From contig NBAY01000022.1 in assembly GCA_002794775.1 (NCBI GenBank), positions 496,001 through 560,000 on the forward strand: a DNA stretch of 64,000 nt, read 5' to 3'. Shown here one piece after another: positions 12,201-24,080 of the stretch (position 1 is the stretch's first letter; each line of letters starts with the position of its first letter). Both the position numbers and the translations under genes were made by a program. The stretch is from Porodaedalea pini. Lineage: Eukaryota; Basidiomycota; Agaricomycetes; Hymenochaetales; Hymenochaetaceae. The notes under the pieces are model-generated. The model made no database searches and was not told the DNA's origin. It saw only the letters and a list, made by a program, of their open reading frames with translations.

Positions 12201-13636
12201 GTGACAGAATCTCGGACCTGTATCGCTTTGTAATGGCCTTTCACGAAGGGATGGCGACCAGCGCACCGCACATATACATCTCGGCGTTACTCTGGGCACC
12301 ATCTGAGTCCATAATCGCGAAGTCGCAGTGCCTGAAATTCAATAGTCAGCAATGTGTCCTAGAAGGACGTAACAAGTATTGGCCCATTAGTCTACAGACA
12401 ATCTCTTTGGATTACATTGTGAACTGCATTGCATACTCTCCAGACGGACGTCATATCGTCTCTGGGTCTGGCGACAAGACCATTCGTATCTGGGATACTC
12501 ATAGCGGCGTCGCAGTTGGTGAACCCCTTCGAGGACATAGTGCCCGCATCTATTCCGTGGCATACTCTCCAGATGGACGTCACATTGTCTCTGGGTCTCG
12601 CGACAGGACCATTCGTATCTGGGATACTCATAGTGGCGTCGCAGTTGGCAAACCCCTTCGAGGACATAGCAGTGGGATCAAGTGTGTCGCTTATTCTCCA
12701 GATGGACGTCACATCGTCTCTGGGTCTGGCGACTTCACCATTCGTATCTGGGATGCTCATAGCGGTGTCGCAGTTGGTGAACCCCTTCGAGGACATAGTG
12801 GATGGGTCAATTCCGTGGCATACTCTCCAGATGGACGTCACATTGTCTCTGGGTCTCGCGACGAGACCGTTCGTATCTGGGATGCTCATCGCGGCGTCGC
12901 AGTTGGCGAACCCCTTCGAGGACATAGTGGATGGGTCAGTTCCGTGGCATACTCTCCAGATGGACGACACGTCGTCTCTGGGTCTGACGACAGGACCATT
13001 CGTATCTGGGATGCCCATAGCGGCGTCGCAGTTGGCGAACCCCTTCGAGGACATAGTGACCGCGTCAATTCCGTGGCACACTATCCAGATGGGCGTCACA
13101 TTGTCTCTGGGTTTCACGACAAGACCATTCGTATCTGGGATGCTCATAACGGCGTCGCGGTTGGAAAACCCCTTCGAGGACATAGTAGATGGATCAGTTC
13201 CGTGGCATACTCTCTAGGTGGACGTCACATCGTCTCTGGGTCTGATGACGAGATCATCCGTGTCTGGGACGCTCAGAGCCATACTCCAATTGGTGAGTTG
13301 GCTCAGTTCCAAAGCTGCTGGCGTGCGTACTCTCCGGATGGGAAATGCTTTATATCGTCTTCTGTCAGCAGAACCTCAGCCGACGCCGAAGCACCAGAAA
13401 TTCAAACAGTTGTCTACTCACAGATTCCTCTGAATATTCCAGATGACGGATGGATCCGAACTTTGGATGGCCGCCTGTTATTGTGGGTTCCTTACGAGTA
13501 TCGAAATGGCATGTGCGATATGAGTAATGTTTGCATCCCACACAACGCGGCTGGACATTGTGTGAGGATTGACTGGGAAAAGCTGTGCCATGGAAGGACG
13601 TGGACTACTGTGAAAGTCGATCATGAAAAAGAATAG
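9252..13636 (+). CDS. NACHT-WD40 NLR-like (STAND) protein with C2-like N-terminus
   Basis: Fungal NOD-like receptor of the HET-D/E architecture. The N-terminal exons (9252-9700) encode a C2-like fold (PDSKLEIKFKDESG, then TVFKKTEPLHWECD), followed by a helical linker (9860-10620). The NACHT ATPase starts near 10640, with P-loop GVAGCGKSS at about 10760 and Walker B-like IVIVLDALDECDE near 11070. An intron at about 12124-12178 leads to the WD40 part: seven nearly identical 43-residue repeats (about 12410-13290, containing SPDGRHIVSGS and TIRIWD) plus a diverged partial eighth. Stop is at 13636. Family members act in non-self recognition and heterokaryon incompatibility by ligand sensing through the repeats; that role is inferred here. 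The start at 9252 is the best supported, but the intron just after it is not fixed. Confidence 0.88.
12438..13290 (+). repeat. Tandem 129-bp WD40-coding repeats
   Basis: Seven units at a regular 129-bp spacing. Each begins near TCTCCAGATGGACGTCACAT and carries CTTCGAGGACATAG at its end. DNA identity between units is very high and differences cluster at a few codons, such as those after RGHS and in SGSxD. This is the pattern of unit homogenisation known for fungal NLR repeats. Confidence 0.92.
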
Positions 13637-15460
13637 TGCTCTGAGGTATGTAGGGTTTTTGACTCGTCATGACATTTTTATCTTATGAAGCTTTGCGTCA
13701 TGTACAGTGTAATATACGACTGGGTCTGACAAAAATCTAGAATTCCACTACATTGTCTTGATGTACAAAAGAGCATCTGTTTCTTGTTTGGCATATAAAC
13801 TTATTTGCCCGTAGTTGGGCGACGAGGTAGTGATATTAGAGAGTACGGTAGCAAAGGGCAACTATCATCCTGCAGATTATTTGTGCGCACGCTATGCTCT
13901 GGTGGGCAATGGATTCGCAGAGGATGAGAAGATATTCTGAAAAGTCTAGCAGTTATGCACAAGATTCATATGAGGCAACAAAATTATGCCGAGTCTACTA
14001 CATAATTACCACGAATATTGTCTCTTTGCGCCCAAGACTAGCGCAGGTAGATTTAGTTTCCAAACTGTTATCTGACCCCGAGAATACTTGTGTTATATCA
14101 TTGATTTTAGCAAGTTGAAGTATGTGTGAATAGACATGCAGCTACACGTTATTCCTTGGCATCGTACGCGTCCCATACATGGTGTGAGCTCAGCAGCGTG
14201 CTGAACAGCGGTTTACTTGTATATGCAGGTGCCCAAAAATTAATGGAAGATGGTTTGTCTACGAGCATGACGAACATGAATGCGAGTTTCTGACATGAAA
14301 CCATAAGAGAAACATGTTCCAACTGGAAGACGATGGGTAGATGGTGTTCGTGGAGCATTTATGCTCCACCTGCCGGGCAGGAATGGCAACGCGCCTCTCA
14401 AGCTGAATGTTGTGTACTGAGAGCCTTGAGCGTGAATGAATTCACATCTGCGAAGTTGTCAAAGTCGTTCGCTGCCCTGCTAAGGTCTTGTTTTCTGTAG
14501 AAATGCGTAGCAAAGCTCATTCGCAACTATTAGCTTTTCTTCAAGCGGACCTCTGCCTCTATTTATCGACAACAGTCACATCGGATTCTTCACCAACCGT
14601 ATTAATACGAGTCTTTTCTCAAGCGTCTTCTCAGCAGGGAGTCACTTCGCGATGATGCCAAGAATGAGTGCGAGAGTGAACTGGAATAGGCGAGCGGTGT
14701 GAGCCGCAGACGTTGACAGACTGTTGGTCAAGGGCTTCATAGAATGGCTTGAGGGCCGAACTTGAAGCGAGGATAGAGGAACGGTCCGGTCTTCTCCAGA
14801 CTCGCATGGGCCAAGTGAGTCAAATGCCCGCTCCTAGCACACTATGACTGATGTCTAGTTCCTTGTATTTCTTGGCTTCATGCAACGCAAAGTTTTACCA
14901 GACATTCCATAAGTGAACTTCAAGAAAGAGAATCGATGTTGATCGAATCTGTCAGAAGGTCAGCCTGGAGAAGGAGAAAGGAGGAGTTACTCTCGGCGAA
15001 TTACGCACGCGACGCGTTGTTTGAATATGTTTGTGTTCGTCGAGCCTGATAAATCCGCAAATTCCACCTTTTTTCTTGCCTTCACGCCATCATCCTTATC
15101 ACCCTCAGCACACTATGACACTGCGGTAGGGTCATTTTTTACTTTGGCGTAGAGGAACCTATAGCTTCGCTTTCGCTAGCAGCACTAGCTTGTCCTGTAC
15201 GGGCCATGACGGTCTTCTAGATAGTGGTGAAAGCTACATCCATGTTTTAACGGAGAATAAGTTTAAATTTGTTCCTGCTATTCTTACATATCTACGAGAC
15301 GAAAACAGTTTTTTGAGTACGGTGTTACAATCCAGTTTTGAGTGCAGAAAAATAAGAGTGAAACGGCCGGTCGAAGTTGTCAACTAGTAGGTCGACGCGT
15401 GCCAAGTTGTGTCGCTTGCTCTCAACTACCACGAACGACACGACGGCCAACTTGCATGCC
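13637..15460. other. Intergenic region, no gene recognised
   Basis: Only short frames lacking codon pattern, splice logic or recognisable motifs. Nothing else was identified. Confidence 0.45.
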
Positions 15461-16489
15461 ATGCAGCCGAATGACGATGGAAAGCGAAAGGTCCCTCGTT
15501 GGCTGCCGGTTTCACTCGTACGTCTCTTAAAAGTGAAAGAATGGATCCGAATGTCTGACCTTACACATTCCGGGGAGCCAGCTTGCGCTGACGACCGTAG
15601 CTCTCACAGCTCCCGCTGTACTGCTTTGGCGCCAAAAGCAAGCGCTTGGACCGCAAACATCGCTACCCTTCGGCAGGAAACAACATATCTCAGCTTCTCC
15701 GGCGCGTCGACGGCCAATGACTGGCTCGGGCTGGGCTCAGACGGAAGCGAATGCAAGACCAACGGCGTCTTCAAGTAATGCCTCGACTTCCTCAACGCCA
15801 CCTCCGCGGCGCGCATCTTCTCGCACTAACATAATCAGCGCTGGTTCAGCTCCAACTCGAAAGTCTGTGACCTCAAAGACCGCGCAGAAAACGATCCCGG
15901 AGGCGTCCGTGTCTCTATTCGATGGCCCACTTATATCTTTAGGCGCGCTAGGACTTGCGACGGGAGCAGTTGGAGTAGCTGCAGCACTTGGCGTATGGGG
16001 AGTTCAGCGGTCGTTGAGGGTTGAAAGTGTGCGTAACTCCTTGAAAGCATTCACCGATTTTGTCATTTCCCATTGTTTTCTGTTGTTTCTTCCTCATGCT
16101 TGTCTATAGATTGTTCTTTTCTTTCCGATGCTATGCGTTCGAAAATGGATTGACCCATAAAATACCTACAGGTCGACGAGTTTGCAGAGCGCATCCGCCA
16201 GCTGCTCTTATCACACATGCCGGCACTTTCACGGCAAATATATCGCTCACCTTCAGAAGATGACGGTGTTCTTCCTGGGGACTTCACACAACAGCCTGTA
16301 ACTTCGAAATCTCACGAAGGTAGTGAAAGAGAGCCTGCTCGCGATGAACTAGGGGAATGGACGTGGGAGGCTGCTGAGGATCGGTTGCGCGCGGCCTTCG
16401 ATCATGGTGGTATGGGGGAATGGGCAGAGTGCGCGATGCGTGAACTGGAGGCAGAAGGGAGGGTTGAGAGGAGGAGGCGTGGTTTGTGA
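15461..16489 (+). CDS. Two-helix membrane protein resembling TMEM242
   Basis: Three exons join in frame: 15461-15517, 15582-16028 and 16172-16489, predicting 273 residues. Helix 1 is created by the first splice (VSL then LALTTVALTAPAVLLW) and is followed by WRQKQAL. A Ser/Pro/Arg-rich linker leads to helix 2 (ISLGALGLATGAVGVAAALG). The segment after it, VWGVQRSLRVESVDEFAERI, resembles the TMEM242 (DUF1358) signature of a helix followed by ALGV..M.EFR.KM. Animal TMEM242 acts at the mitochondrial inner membrane in assembly of complex I and ATP synthase. The 95-residue acidic C-terminal tail is extra relative to the animal protein. The function here is inferred from this short match and topology. 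Confidence 0.6.
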
Positions 16490-17130
16490 CTTATGCTGCA
16501 AATGCCAACGTTCTGGCAGATTGTAACGATATTAGGCAGGACGTGTTCACGCAGGTAGGCATCTTATCTTCTTTCTTTCAGCTTATTGAAGCATGCCTTA
16601 CAGCCAACGCTTCTCCTCAGTCAGATGTAGCCCGCGACGACGTCGATGGATCGGACACTCTTTATAGTGAAAACCTTCTCGCGCACATTATCACGATCCT
16701 TCTATGAGGGACTTGAGAGTCGTGCCGAACAATGTTGGCTTACGCATTGCTTTTGCCACAGGACAGAAAGACAGAAGGAATCCTAATCTGCCTATCGCCG
16801 GATTTGCAAATAGTCCAAATGGCTTCACAATTGTGCGAAGAAAGCACGGTAAAAGCAACGTCGGCTGGATCTCAATACAACGATGTGTAGACTATAAATG
16901 CTTATCTCCAGTTGCTTCACCTAAATCATTCTCGGCTTGTGCCCGCGTCAAGATTACAAGGAGAAGCAACTTAATTCGAACATATCGTCAGGCTGTTCAT
17001 CCGGCTATGACATACAGTCCGGTTGGTTAGCGAGAAACAAAGGTATAAAGATGGACCCAAATCCCCGTTTAAAGCAAGACCCTCAGTAGAGTTACTCATC
17101 AATCTTTCTTGCAACATTCCCCTCTCCTCG
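16490..17130. other. Intergenic region, no gene recognised
   Basis: One open frame of 108 codons (16704-17030) has no recognisable motif or supporting splice sites. I see nothing else. Confidence 0.4.
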
Positions 17131-17135
17131 AAGAG

Positions 17136-17700
17136 CCGCAAGGTCGGTGGGACCGAGGTGTTCTGCCTTGGTTATAGCATAATGGGTATCAGTCCAGTTT
17201 ATCCGAAATCGACTCCTTTGAGCGACGAAGAGCGATTCATGGTAAGCATACTGATGATTCATACTTTCCATGTACAGTACCTGATCTCAGCAAATAATCT
17301 GATCCGCCGCGGATTCTTGACATACTTACCTAAGTTACTCCAAGGGAGACCTTTCCCAGCCTCTTCGCGCTTGCCGCAGCAATACAGAAGATCGGCGACA
17401 AGAACGGTGCAACGAGCGGACAAGTCGCTTTGGCGTGACTCCTCCCGCAAGATGACGATATCCTTCCCATTCCTGGGACTACAAGAGTCGAGGTATGGGA
17501 ATGTTTGACATGCTGTTTCATGGATAGTGATGACTTTGAACGTAGCAAATGAAAGAGAATCTGGATGCTATCGATGTCGAGTTGACGGAAGAGGACGTCG
17601 CAGAGGTGCGCCGTCTTGCGGAGAATGAGGAGGCCAGCAAGCATGGAGTGCGTATCCTGAGTCCATGCAGAAATAACTATTCGCCGATACCGTCCCTGTG
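17136..17700 (+). pseudogene. Aldo-keto reductase pseudogene with internal deletion
   Basis: The AKR N-terminus is present ([17 protein letters not shown], then PLSDEERF, about 17139-17238). The sequence then jumps to C-terminal segments at about 17320-17700: [33 protein letters not shown] and [20 protein letters not shown]. The core barrel, with the catalytic Tyr, Lys and His, is missing. In the C-terminal part the Trp that follows VALA in both intact copies is a TGA stop, and the final exon has a further stop at YPESMQK. It is therefore non-functional, and it matches both intact window paralogs. Confidence 0.85.
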
Positions 17701-17704
17701 AAAT

Positions 17705-18445
17705 GTGTGGCTAGGAGCAAGAACAGAGATTTAGGCCAGTCTGTGTTGGATGGTCATATCCTTACCGTCTGTAAAATTTCTACACTTTTCAGTGGGTAAT
17801 CGCCTTGACCTTAACTCCTCTATTATTGTTACCAGCTTTTGGAGAAAGTGGCTGAAGCACTTAAACTAAAAAGTATGACATAATTCTACTGGACAAATGC
17901 AGCCAAATAACGCGTCGCGCAAGGCATGTGATTTTCGCTCTCAGCTGCACTGTATTCAATCCTTTAGGCTCTTCTTCGCTGTGCTTATCTGGGACTCCGA
18001 GTTTGTAAAACGGTGACGTTGCGGATGCCTCCTCGGAGTGTTGCCTTAGGGTATGGAGAATGATAGAGCGAACGTGATCAATGATCATACTTTCTCAGAT
18101 GTGAATTCACAAGCACAAGAAAAGCACATTTCTCAGGAGTCTAGAATGGAATGAGGTCATGTTATCTCTAGCTCTGTCTACACTCGTACTGCCCTTAAGC
18201 TACGCTTAGGTCAGGGCGCTGTCATGTGTTCGTCTCAAGACTGGGGTTCTTGGCCTTCTGGCTTGTAGTCACCAACACAGTTAGTCACTTAGTGAGAACT
18301 TCAGTGCCTCTTCGGCTTTGCAGCGAGTTCTTGGGGTCTGAATCACACGTACTCGAAGGTGCAAGTGTCACGGGTGCCCTCTCGCAGCATATTTATTCTT
18401 TCCCTGGCCCCTCTCTTTCTGCACTCTCATCTAGGCCCACTGACG
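17705..18445. other. Intergenic region upstream of the dehydrogenase
   Basis: No coding pattern on either strand. The last 200 bp presumably contain the promoter of the dehydrogenase starting at 18446, but no clear element is visible. Confidence 0.4.
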
Positions 18446-20592
18446 ATGCGCGCAGTCGTCTGGAAAAAGGCATTTGAGGTGGTAGTCCAGGATGTGCCTA
18501 AGCCTGAACTGACCCATCCAGATGATATAATTGTGAAAGGTCTGCTCGTTTAGTGGAGCTATGTATTTTGAACGTGGTATTGATGGCGTTTCCAGTGACG
18601 ACAACCGGTATATGTGGCAGGTACGAGGCTATGGAGGCAAAATACGCGAGTCGTATCTCACCTTCGTGCAAGCGACCTACACATTTACGAAGGCCGTACA
18701 ATAGCGGAGGGTAATATCATCTTTGGTCATGAAAAGTTCGTATCTTTTTTGTTCAGGCTCCAATAGTCACTGCTGAAGTATTCGAAATCTTCCTCTTGCA
18801 CAGCCTGGGAATAGTCCATGTAAGTACACATTATGGAAGCACTACGACTAAACGATTCTGAATTATGTCGATTTGCAGGAGGTTGGGACGGGCGTAACTG
18901 TATGTTCTTATCATTTCGTCTTCAGCCAACAGGGAATTCATCTTCATGATGATGAAGCTGCTGCAACGAGGAGACCGCGTCGTAATGCCTTTCAATGTCT
19001 CCTGTGGGAGATGCGCCAATTGTGAGCAAGGGCGTTCCGCTTACTGTACCATCACCAACCCGGGATCGGTAATGGATCTTATGGTCATGTACCCTTCTGC
19101 TGTTCCTGATCGATTTATTTTAGGCCTCGGCGTGCGTCATCCTAAAGCTTCCTGATAACTATATTCATAGTCGACCCTTATCCGTCGTACAGGGCATATG
19201 GGTATGATCTGCTAATGTGTACAATTTTCAGAACTAAGCGATAAATTAGCTACGTGGGTATGGGGCCTCATCAAGGCGGCCAGGCGGTACGCGCCTCTTT
19301 CACTATACTCATTCATCTTCGTAACCATCCTTGGTCTAGGAATACGTCAAAATTCCGTTCGCAGACTACAATGCGCTCAAGCTCCCGCCCGGCACGGAGC
19401 ACGAAGCGGATTTTGCGCTTCTCTCAGATATCTTTCCTACAGTGCGCCAATTACTTTCGTCTTTTGGAATGTACTGAAGCAACTGCATCAAACAAATCCC
19501 AGGGATGGCATGGCGTTCAGCTCTCTGTATGTTCATTCGTAATCATCATTATTCTGGACTTCCTTAACATCGAGAATCCCCGCGTCCGCTCCTTGCTCTT
19601 GTAACGGACTAGGGATTCCGACCCGGAGAATCTATAGTCATCTTCGGTGCTGGACCTGTCGGGCTCATGGCCGCGTATTCCGCCAACCTCCGTGGAGCGT
19701 CTGAGGTTTACGTCGTCGACCGCGTTCCGGAACGGTTGCAGAAGGCGAAAGACATTGGCTGCATTCCAATTGACTTTTCTGTGAGCGACCCAGCTGAGCA
19801 GATCAAGAAGCTCAGAGGAGGGTAAGACACCATCTCTGTGAATATGGATTGCTGCTAATACTCGGTCCGTTTGTAGTAAAGAGGTTGATCGTGGTGTTGA
19901 CGGTAAGTACATGCAAATTTACTTTAGTTACCTCACGAAATCTCAGTTTATATTTGATCGATTCAGCCGTCGGCTACCGAGCTACTGCAGCAGACGGGAG
20001 CGACAAGCCGAATGTGGTGCTGGAAGGCCTTATTGACGTAGTGCGACCGACAGGAGGCATAGGCGTCCCAGGCTTGTACTTCCCGATTGACCCTGGGGCG
20101 GCCGACTCTGCTGCGTCGAAGTGAGTTCAGCACCTGCGCGTTTGTGGCTTTTTACTTATCCCTTGTGATATTAAAGAGGATATTTGCTGTTCCCCTTCGG
20201 TAAGTAATTCTTGGGATTCCTATCTAGGAGCGAGCTGAGGCAGTCCGCTTATTTCAAAGGAAAGTTTTTCGGTAAAGGTTTAACCATGGGAACGGGTCTG
20301 TGCGACGTGAAGGTTCGTCAACATTATGGTTGACCCTTATTACCATAGCTGATCTCATAGGCCGTGTTTACCAGGCATACAATCGCTACCTACGTGTGTC
20401 ATTCGTGTCCACTAATCAAGGACTGTACTCACTTTGTTCGTTTTGTCATTTTCAGGTGACTTGATCATCGCGGGTAAAGCGAAGCCGTCATTCGTGGTAT
20501 CGCACCACCTGCCGCTCCTCGATGCGCCATTTGCGTACGAGAAGTTTGACAAGCGCGCGGATGGGTACACCAAGATTTTGCTCCACCCGTAG
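18446..20592 (+). CDS. Zinc alcohol dehydrogenase, formaldehyde-dehydrogenase-like
   Basis: Medium-chain NAD(P)-dependent dehydrogenase. The ATG at 18446 starts MRAVVWKKAFEVVVQDVPKP. Spliced exons give TTTGICGSDLHIYEGRT with the catalytic-zinc Cys, then IIFGHENLGIVHEVGTG with the His-Glu ligands. The structural-zinc lobe CGRCANCEQGRSAYC lies near 19010. The nucleotide-binding motif IFGAGPVGLMAAY is near 19645, followed by VDRVPERL. The last exon ends KILLHP at TAG 20590-20592. The long insertion after the structural-zinc lobe and the segment LLHP are typical of the glutathione-independent formaldehyde dehydrogenase-like branch. About ten introns of 50-70 nt are inferred; none of the readable exons carries a stop. 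Likely role is aldehyde or alcohol oxidation in the cytosol; substrate is not determined. Confidence 0.83.
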
Positions 20593-21217
20593 GGGCTACC
20601 ACCATAAGGATTCGCTCTTGTGTTCGAACGATATATGAGAATAGTAAGAAACCGTAAGTGAATATGAGCGTCTCATCTGTCATGCTGAATTCGATTTAGT
20701 GTATACTGTATGTTTGGTATATGTTTGGTACTGTGTAAGATAAGCATGTGTTTGTGTACGATGGAAATATCTTGTTATAAAAACGATTGCCACAAGAATT
20801 TACCTTCCAGATTGACTTGGACGATCTCCTCGCCAACATTACTTCCTCCAGAAATTCTCATCATACGGGTGCGCACCTTGTCTCCAGTGCATCAGTCAAG
20901 TTACTTTCATATAATTTTCTGTCCCCTCGGCCTTGGGTAGGAAGCGGTGAGTCCACGTCGATCTTTAGTGTCCTAAGTAAGGTATAATGATCCATACGTC
21001 GATCATGACATCAGTTTGCGGGACTCTCAAAAGCTGCTCACTACATTATACATAGTACTGCACTTGAAATGATATCAACATTGACGTAGCCAATGGAGTT
21101 TTCAATTTGCTAGACTTTATAAAACACGCAGCGTCGAGGAATACAATCTTTAGCTTGGATCTTCACCACTCGCCACTACATCTGCAAACAAACCAGACCA
21201 AAACTTATATCCTCAAC
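20593..21217. other. Intergenic region, no gene recognised
   Basis: No supported gene. The last 150 bp upstream of 21218 are CA-rich with a CTTTATAAAAC stretch near 21115, which could serve as a TATA-like element about 100 bp before the next start codon. Confidence 0.4.
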
Positions 21218-21665
21218 ATGTCGTCGAACGAGAACGCTAATATCAAAGCCGTCCTCCCTGGCGGTGAGCATTCGATTTATAGGCGCACCTCATTGAACAC
21301 GAACTGACGGAAGTTTTGATGAAATAGGCCCAGACAGACAGCCGAACGTCACCGGCGAGCGCGATGAGCTGATTCGCAACCCAGAGGGCGTCCCGACCTT
21401 CCGCAACGACCGCGTTGTTGACCGTGACCCATACGCCGAGCAGACAAGTGCATCTGACACACTCACGGGTGCAACCTCCGCGGATGTGCACACGGGCTAC
21501 GGCCATCCTGGTTCAGGTCAAACCAGCTCCGAGCTTCACCACGATAGCGAGCATCATCGCAAAAAACATGGTTTAGGCGCGGAGCAGTGGGGCACACGCA
21601 CACAGGATATGAAAAGTCATCCAGATGAGAAGCAGCGTGATTTCGACATCTCCAAGACTGAGTAA
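21218..21665 (+). CDS. Small hydrophilic protein of unknown function
   Basis: Two exons. MSSNENANIKAVLPG is joined across an intron at about 21265-21328 (donor GTGAGC, acceptor AATAG) to GPDRQPNVTGERDELIRN and onward, ending ISKTE at TAA 21663-21665. The product is about 127 residues, very hydrophilic, rich in Asp, His, Gly, Thr and Ser, with no membrane segment or signal. Composition is that of an intrinsically disordered, stress-type small protein, as is common in fungi. No family was recognised, so no function is claimed. Confidence 0.62.
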
Positions 21666-22315
21666 GCACTTCTATGTCTTCCGATAAATTAATACACTGG
21701 CAGCAGTTTGATAACACGCTGTATGAAGGACGAACGCAGAGCGCCTATGAATTTCCACCTGCATAATCAAACATTGTAATTTCAGTGAAGTAAAATAGAA
21801 GAAGAAAAAACATCTGTAACATCACGATAAACTTAAATACTGTGCGAAAATAATCAACGTACGCTGTGGACACTTGTTATAAGGTTGGAATGGATAATGG
21901 CTCTGCGAGCTTTGGAAATTTGAGATGAGCAGATCAATTTGCCAGTCCATACTTCAGTTCAACGCACCTTTATCAATCACGTGTACGAATGCATGGCCCA
22001 CGAGTCTTCTCAGTACTAGCGTCTCACAAGTCAACCACCTTGGTGCCATAGCGTTTTTCAGGCCCTATCCAACTATCAGCATTTTCATCCTGCTCGTAAA
22101 TATATTCTTGGGCGTCTTTTATTCAAGAGCGTATCAGGTGGGCCCCTATGCTTTCGATTAAATCGTCTTGATGAAGTGTTTAAAAAAATTGAACCAGGAT
22201 CACACCATACAATCCCTACTTTGATAAAGAGGGTAACACTACATTATAGCTAAGGTAAAGTTGACATCAGCAATTGTTGGATCAGTTCATTTACTGTACA
22301 TGGCTGTTTCTACAG
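21666..22315. other. Intergenic region, AT-rich, no gene recognised
   Basis: Only short frames without motifs. It separates the small hydrophilic gene from the F-box gene. Confidence 0.4.
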
Positions 22316-23692
22316 ATGTCGACCGGAGAGACAGGGTCCACCAGCTGTCTTCCACCTGAGATCATGACAAACATTTTCATACTCAGCGTTCCAGAGGACG
22401 CTTCTCCCTCCAATATCGAGTCTCCACTCAATGTCTCACACACATGTCGCTACTGGAGAGATATTGCTTTATCATCCGCCTTACTTTGGTCGCGGCTTAC
22501 GCTCGAGCGCCCGCCTGACTCTTCAAATGATATAGAAGTGCGTAGACTGCAAGTGTGGCTATGTGTCTTGAAGACATGGTTGCGGAGGTCGCAGAAAGCG
22601 ACATTGGATTATGTTATCCAGCTCGACGTCATGGGAAGTGATTCTTGGAATATATGGAATTCATTACCAGAGGTTCACCAACTATGCCGAGATATGGTGG
22701 AATTACTGGCCGTGGAACAGACTCGCTGGAGAAGAATGGAGTTGTCCTGCGAAAACCTCCATACATCGCCGAAGCTCGACCTTAAGCTAGCCGACATGCG
22801 TGCATTGTCGAGTCTCGCTTTAAAACACAGACTAATCGACAGAACGCGATTAGATACAGCAACTGTCTCGCTCGAGATAGACTTGTCATCATCTCCCCAC
22901 ATCCAGCGTTTGGACCTCGTGGGAGTCATGAACCTCGAATTTCGAGACATAGTTGTCCATAATCTGACGACCTTGTCATTTGACCTCGAGACTCACCACA
23001 ACACCAACAAATGCTCGGACGCGTTTTTTTCCTTCCTGCAGTGCGCACCGAATCTGAAACACCTTTGCATTGTCTCGCTGCTCGTCGGACGGGACGACCC
23101 TTCCGGACGTGCTGAACGCTCGGAGTCCATAGTTCTGCCGCATTTAGAGGTTCTGCGTCTTATAAACTCCTCAGGGCCCACCTTGCAAGCCCTTAAATTG
23201 TTGACGCTTCCCGCATTAGCAGACCTGTTCTTGGGAGGGGGTGTAGCGGACTTAGATGGCGTCAACGCTCTCTATGCCCTTGAACTGCTACGTCGCTCAC
23301 GGCCACCATTAAAGAAGTTCTTTATTGGAGACTTCCTCTCAGACGATTGGGATTTATTATCCGCCTTGAAGCTCCTTCCTATTCTTCAAAGTCTCTCCAT
23401 CGGCAAACACTCTTTTTGTTATTTGACAGGTGCATTCTGTAGGGGGTTTACGCTGGACGAATCGCATGAACTGTGCCCTCGATTGCAAAAATTGACTCTT
23501 TACAATCCTGCATGGGAGGCAAGCGAACACTTCGTGAACATGCTTATCTCTCGCTGGCATCGCTGCAGAACATTTCAGGCAGAGATATTGTGTCGGGGCG
23601 GCACGTTACCCGATGGTCTTCTCAACGATGTTCACTTGAAGCACTGCGTTGACGAAGGGTTCGTCTTGCGAGCCGGAGTTTTAAGAGATTAG
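22316..23692 (+). CDS. F-box-like protein
   Basis: A single uninterrupted frame of 458 codons from ATG 22316 (MSTGETGSTS) to TAG 23692. The N-terminus holds an F-box-like motif: CLPPEIMTNIFILSV, then LNVSHTCRYWRDIALSSALL and WSRLTL. The F-box would bind Skp1 in an SCF ubiquitin ligase. The rest is leucine-rich without a crisp repeat, including PNLKHLCIVSLLVG, PHLEVLRLINSSG and PALADLFLGGG, resembling the degenerate LRR regions of agaricomycete F-box families, which are often greatly expanded. An upstream in-frame non-ATG extension exists, but ATG 22316 is the natural start. The lack of introns contrasts with neighbouring genes. Confidence 0.85.
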   Translation: MSTGETGSTSCLPPEIMTNIFILSVPEDASPSNIESPLNVSHTCRYWRDIALSSALLWSRLTLERPPDSSNDIEVRRLQVWLCVLKTWLRRSQKATLDYVIQLDVMGSDSWNIWNSLPEVHQLCRDMVELLAVEQTRWRRMELSCENLHTSPKLDLKLADMRALSSLALKHRLIDRTRLDTATVSLEIDLSSSPHIQRLDLVGVMNLEFRDIVVHNLTTLSFDLETHHNTNKCSDAFFSFLQCAPNLKHLCIVSLLVGRDDPSGRAERSESIVLPHLEVLRLINSSGPTLQALKLLTLPALADLFLGGGVADLDGVNALYALELLRRSRPPLKKFFIGDFLSDDWDLLSALKLLPILQSLSIGKHSFCYLTGAFCRGFTLDESHELCPRLQKLTLYNPAWEASEHFVNMLISRWHRCRTFQAEILCRGGTLPDGLLNDVHLKHCVDEGFVLRAGVLRD

Positions 23693-24080
23693 TCGGATAG
23701 AAAGATCTTACGGTGGTACAAACGTTCTCGCTCTCTCGTCCACAATATTCTCAACCCTGATTGCGGGTCAGACCTTCTTGCTTTCAGAAATCCGGTAAAA
23801 GCTATCGCCAAAGTGTTACCTTGGAGAGCTTTGGGGAAGGATTTATAACACACTGTTGTCTACGTGAGCCATGTGATTTGTTGGAATTCGGGCCATTGAA
23901 TCGAGAGAGCAGAATAATTTCGTACTTTATTTGCGCGGTTAGTATCTTTGTATACTTATATACCTATTGCAGCAGCCTTATCCTGGGTCATTTCGAGTCT
24001 CCAGACTGCCGATGCCGGATCCCTTCTATATCTGCTTCCTCGCATGTATGTGGCCTGATGTAAATAAATTCAATTTCATT
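23693..24080. other. Intergenic region between convergent genes
   Basis: The F-box gene (+) and permease copy 1 (-) converge here. No coding or structural signal was noticed. Confidence 0.4.

Noticed and set aside
12392..13183. Long minus-strand open frame (263 codons) across the WD40 region
   Set aside because: It is an antisense shadow caused by the 129-bp repeats (a multiple of three keeps the opposite frame open). Repeated units such as MSSKGFANCDAAMSIPDTN have no protein logic.
12429..13217. Second plus-strand open frame (262 codons) overlapping the WD40 region
   Set aside because: Same repeat effect in the +2 frame; the real frame is the one with IRIWD and SPDGRH.
18446..20592. Zinc dehydrogenase as a pseudogene because no long ORF covers it
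   Set aside because: Short exons join in frame at proper GT..AG sites with all zinc ligands, so it is a normal intron-rich gene.
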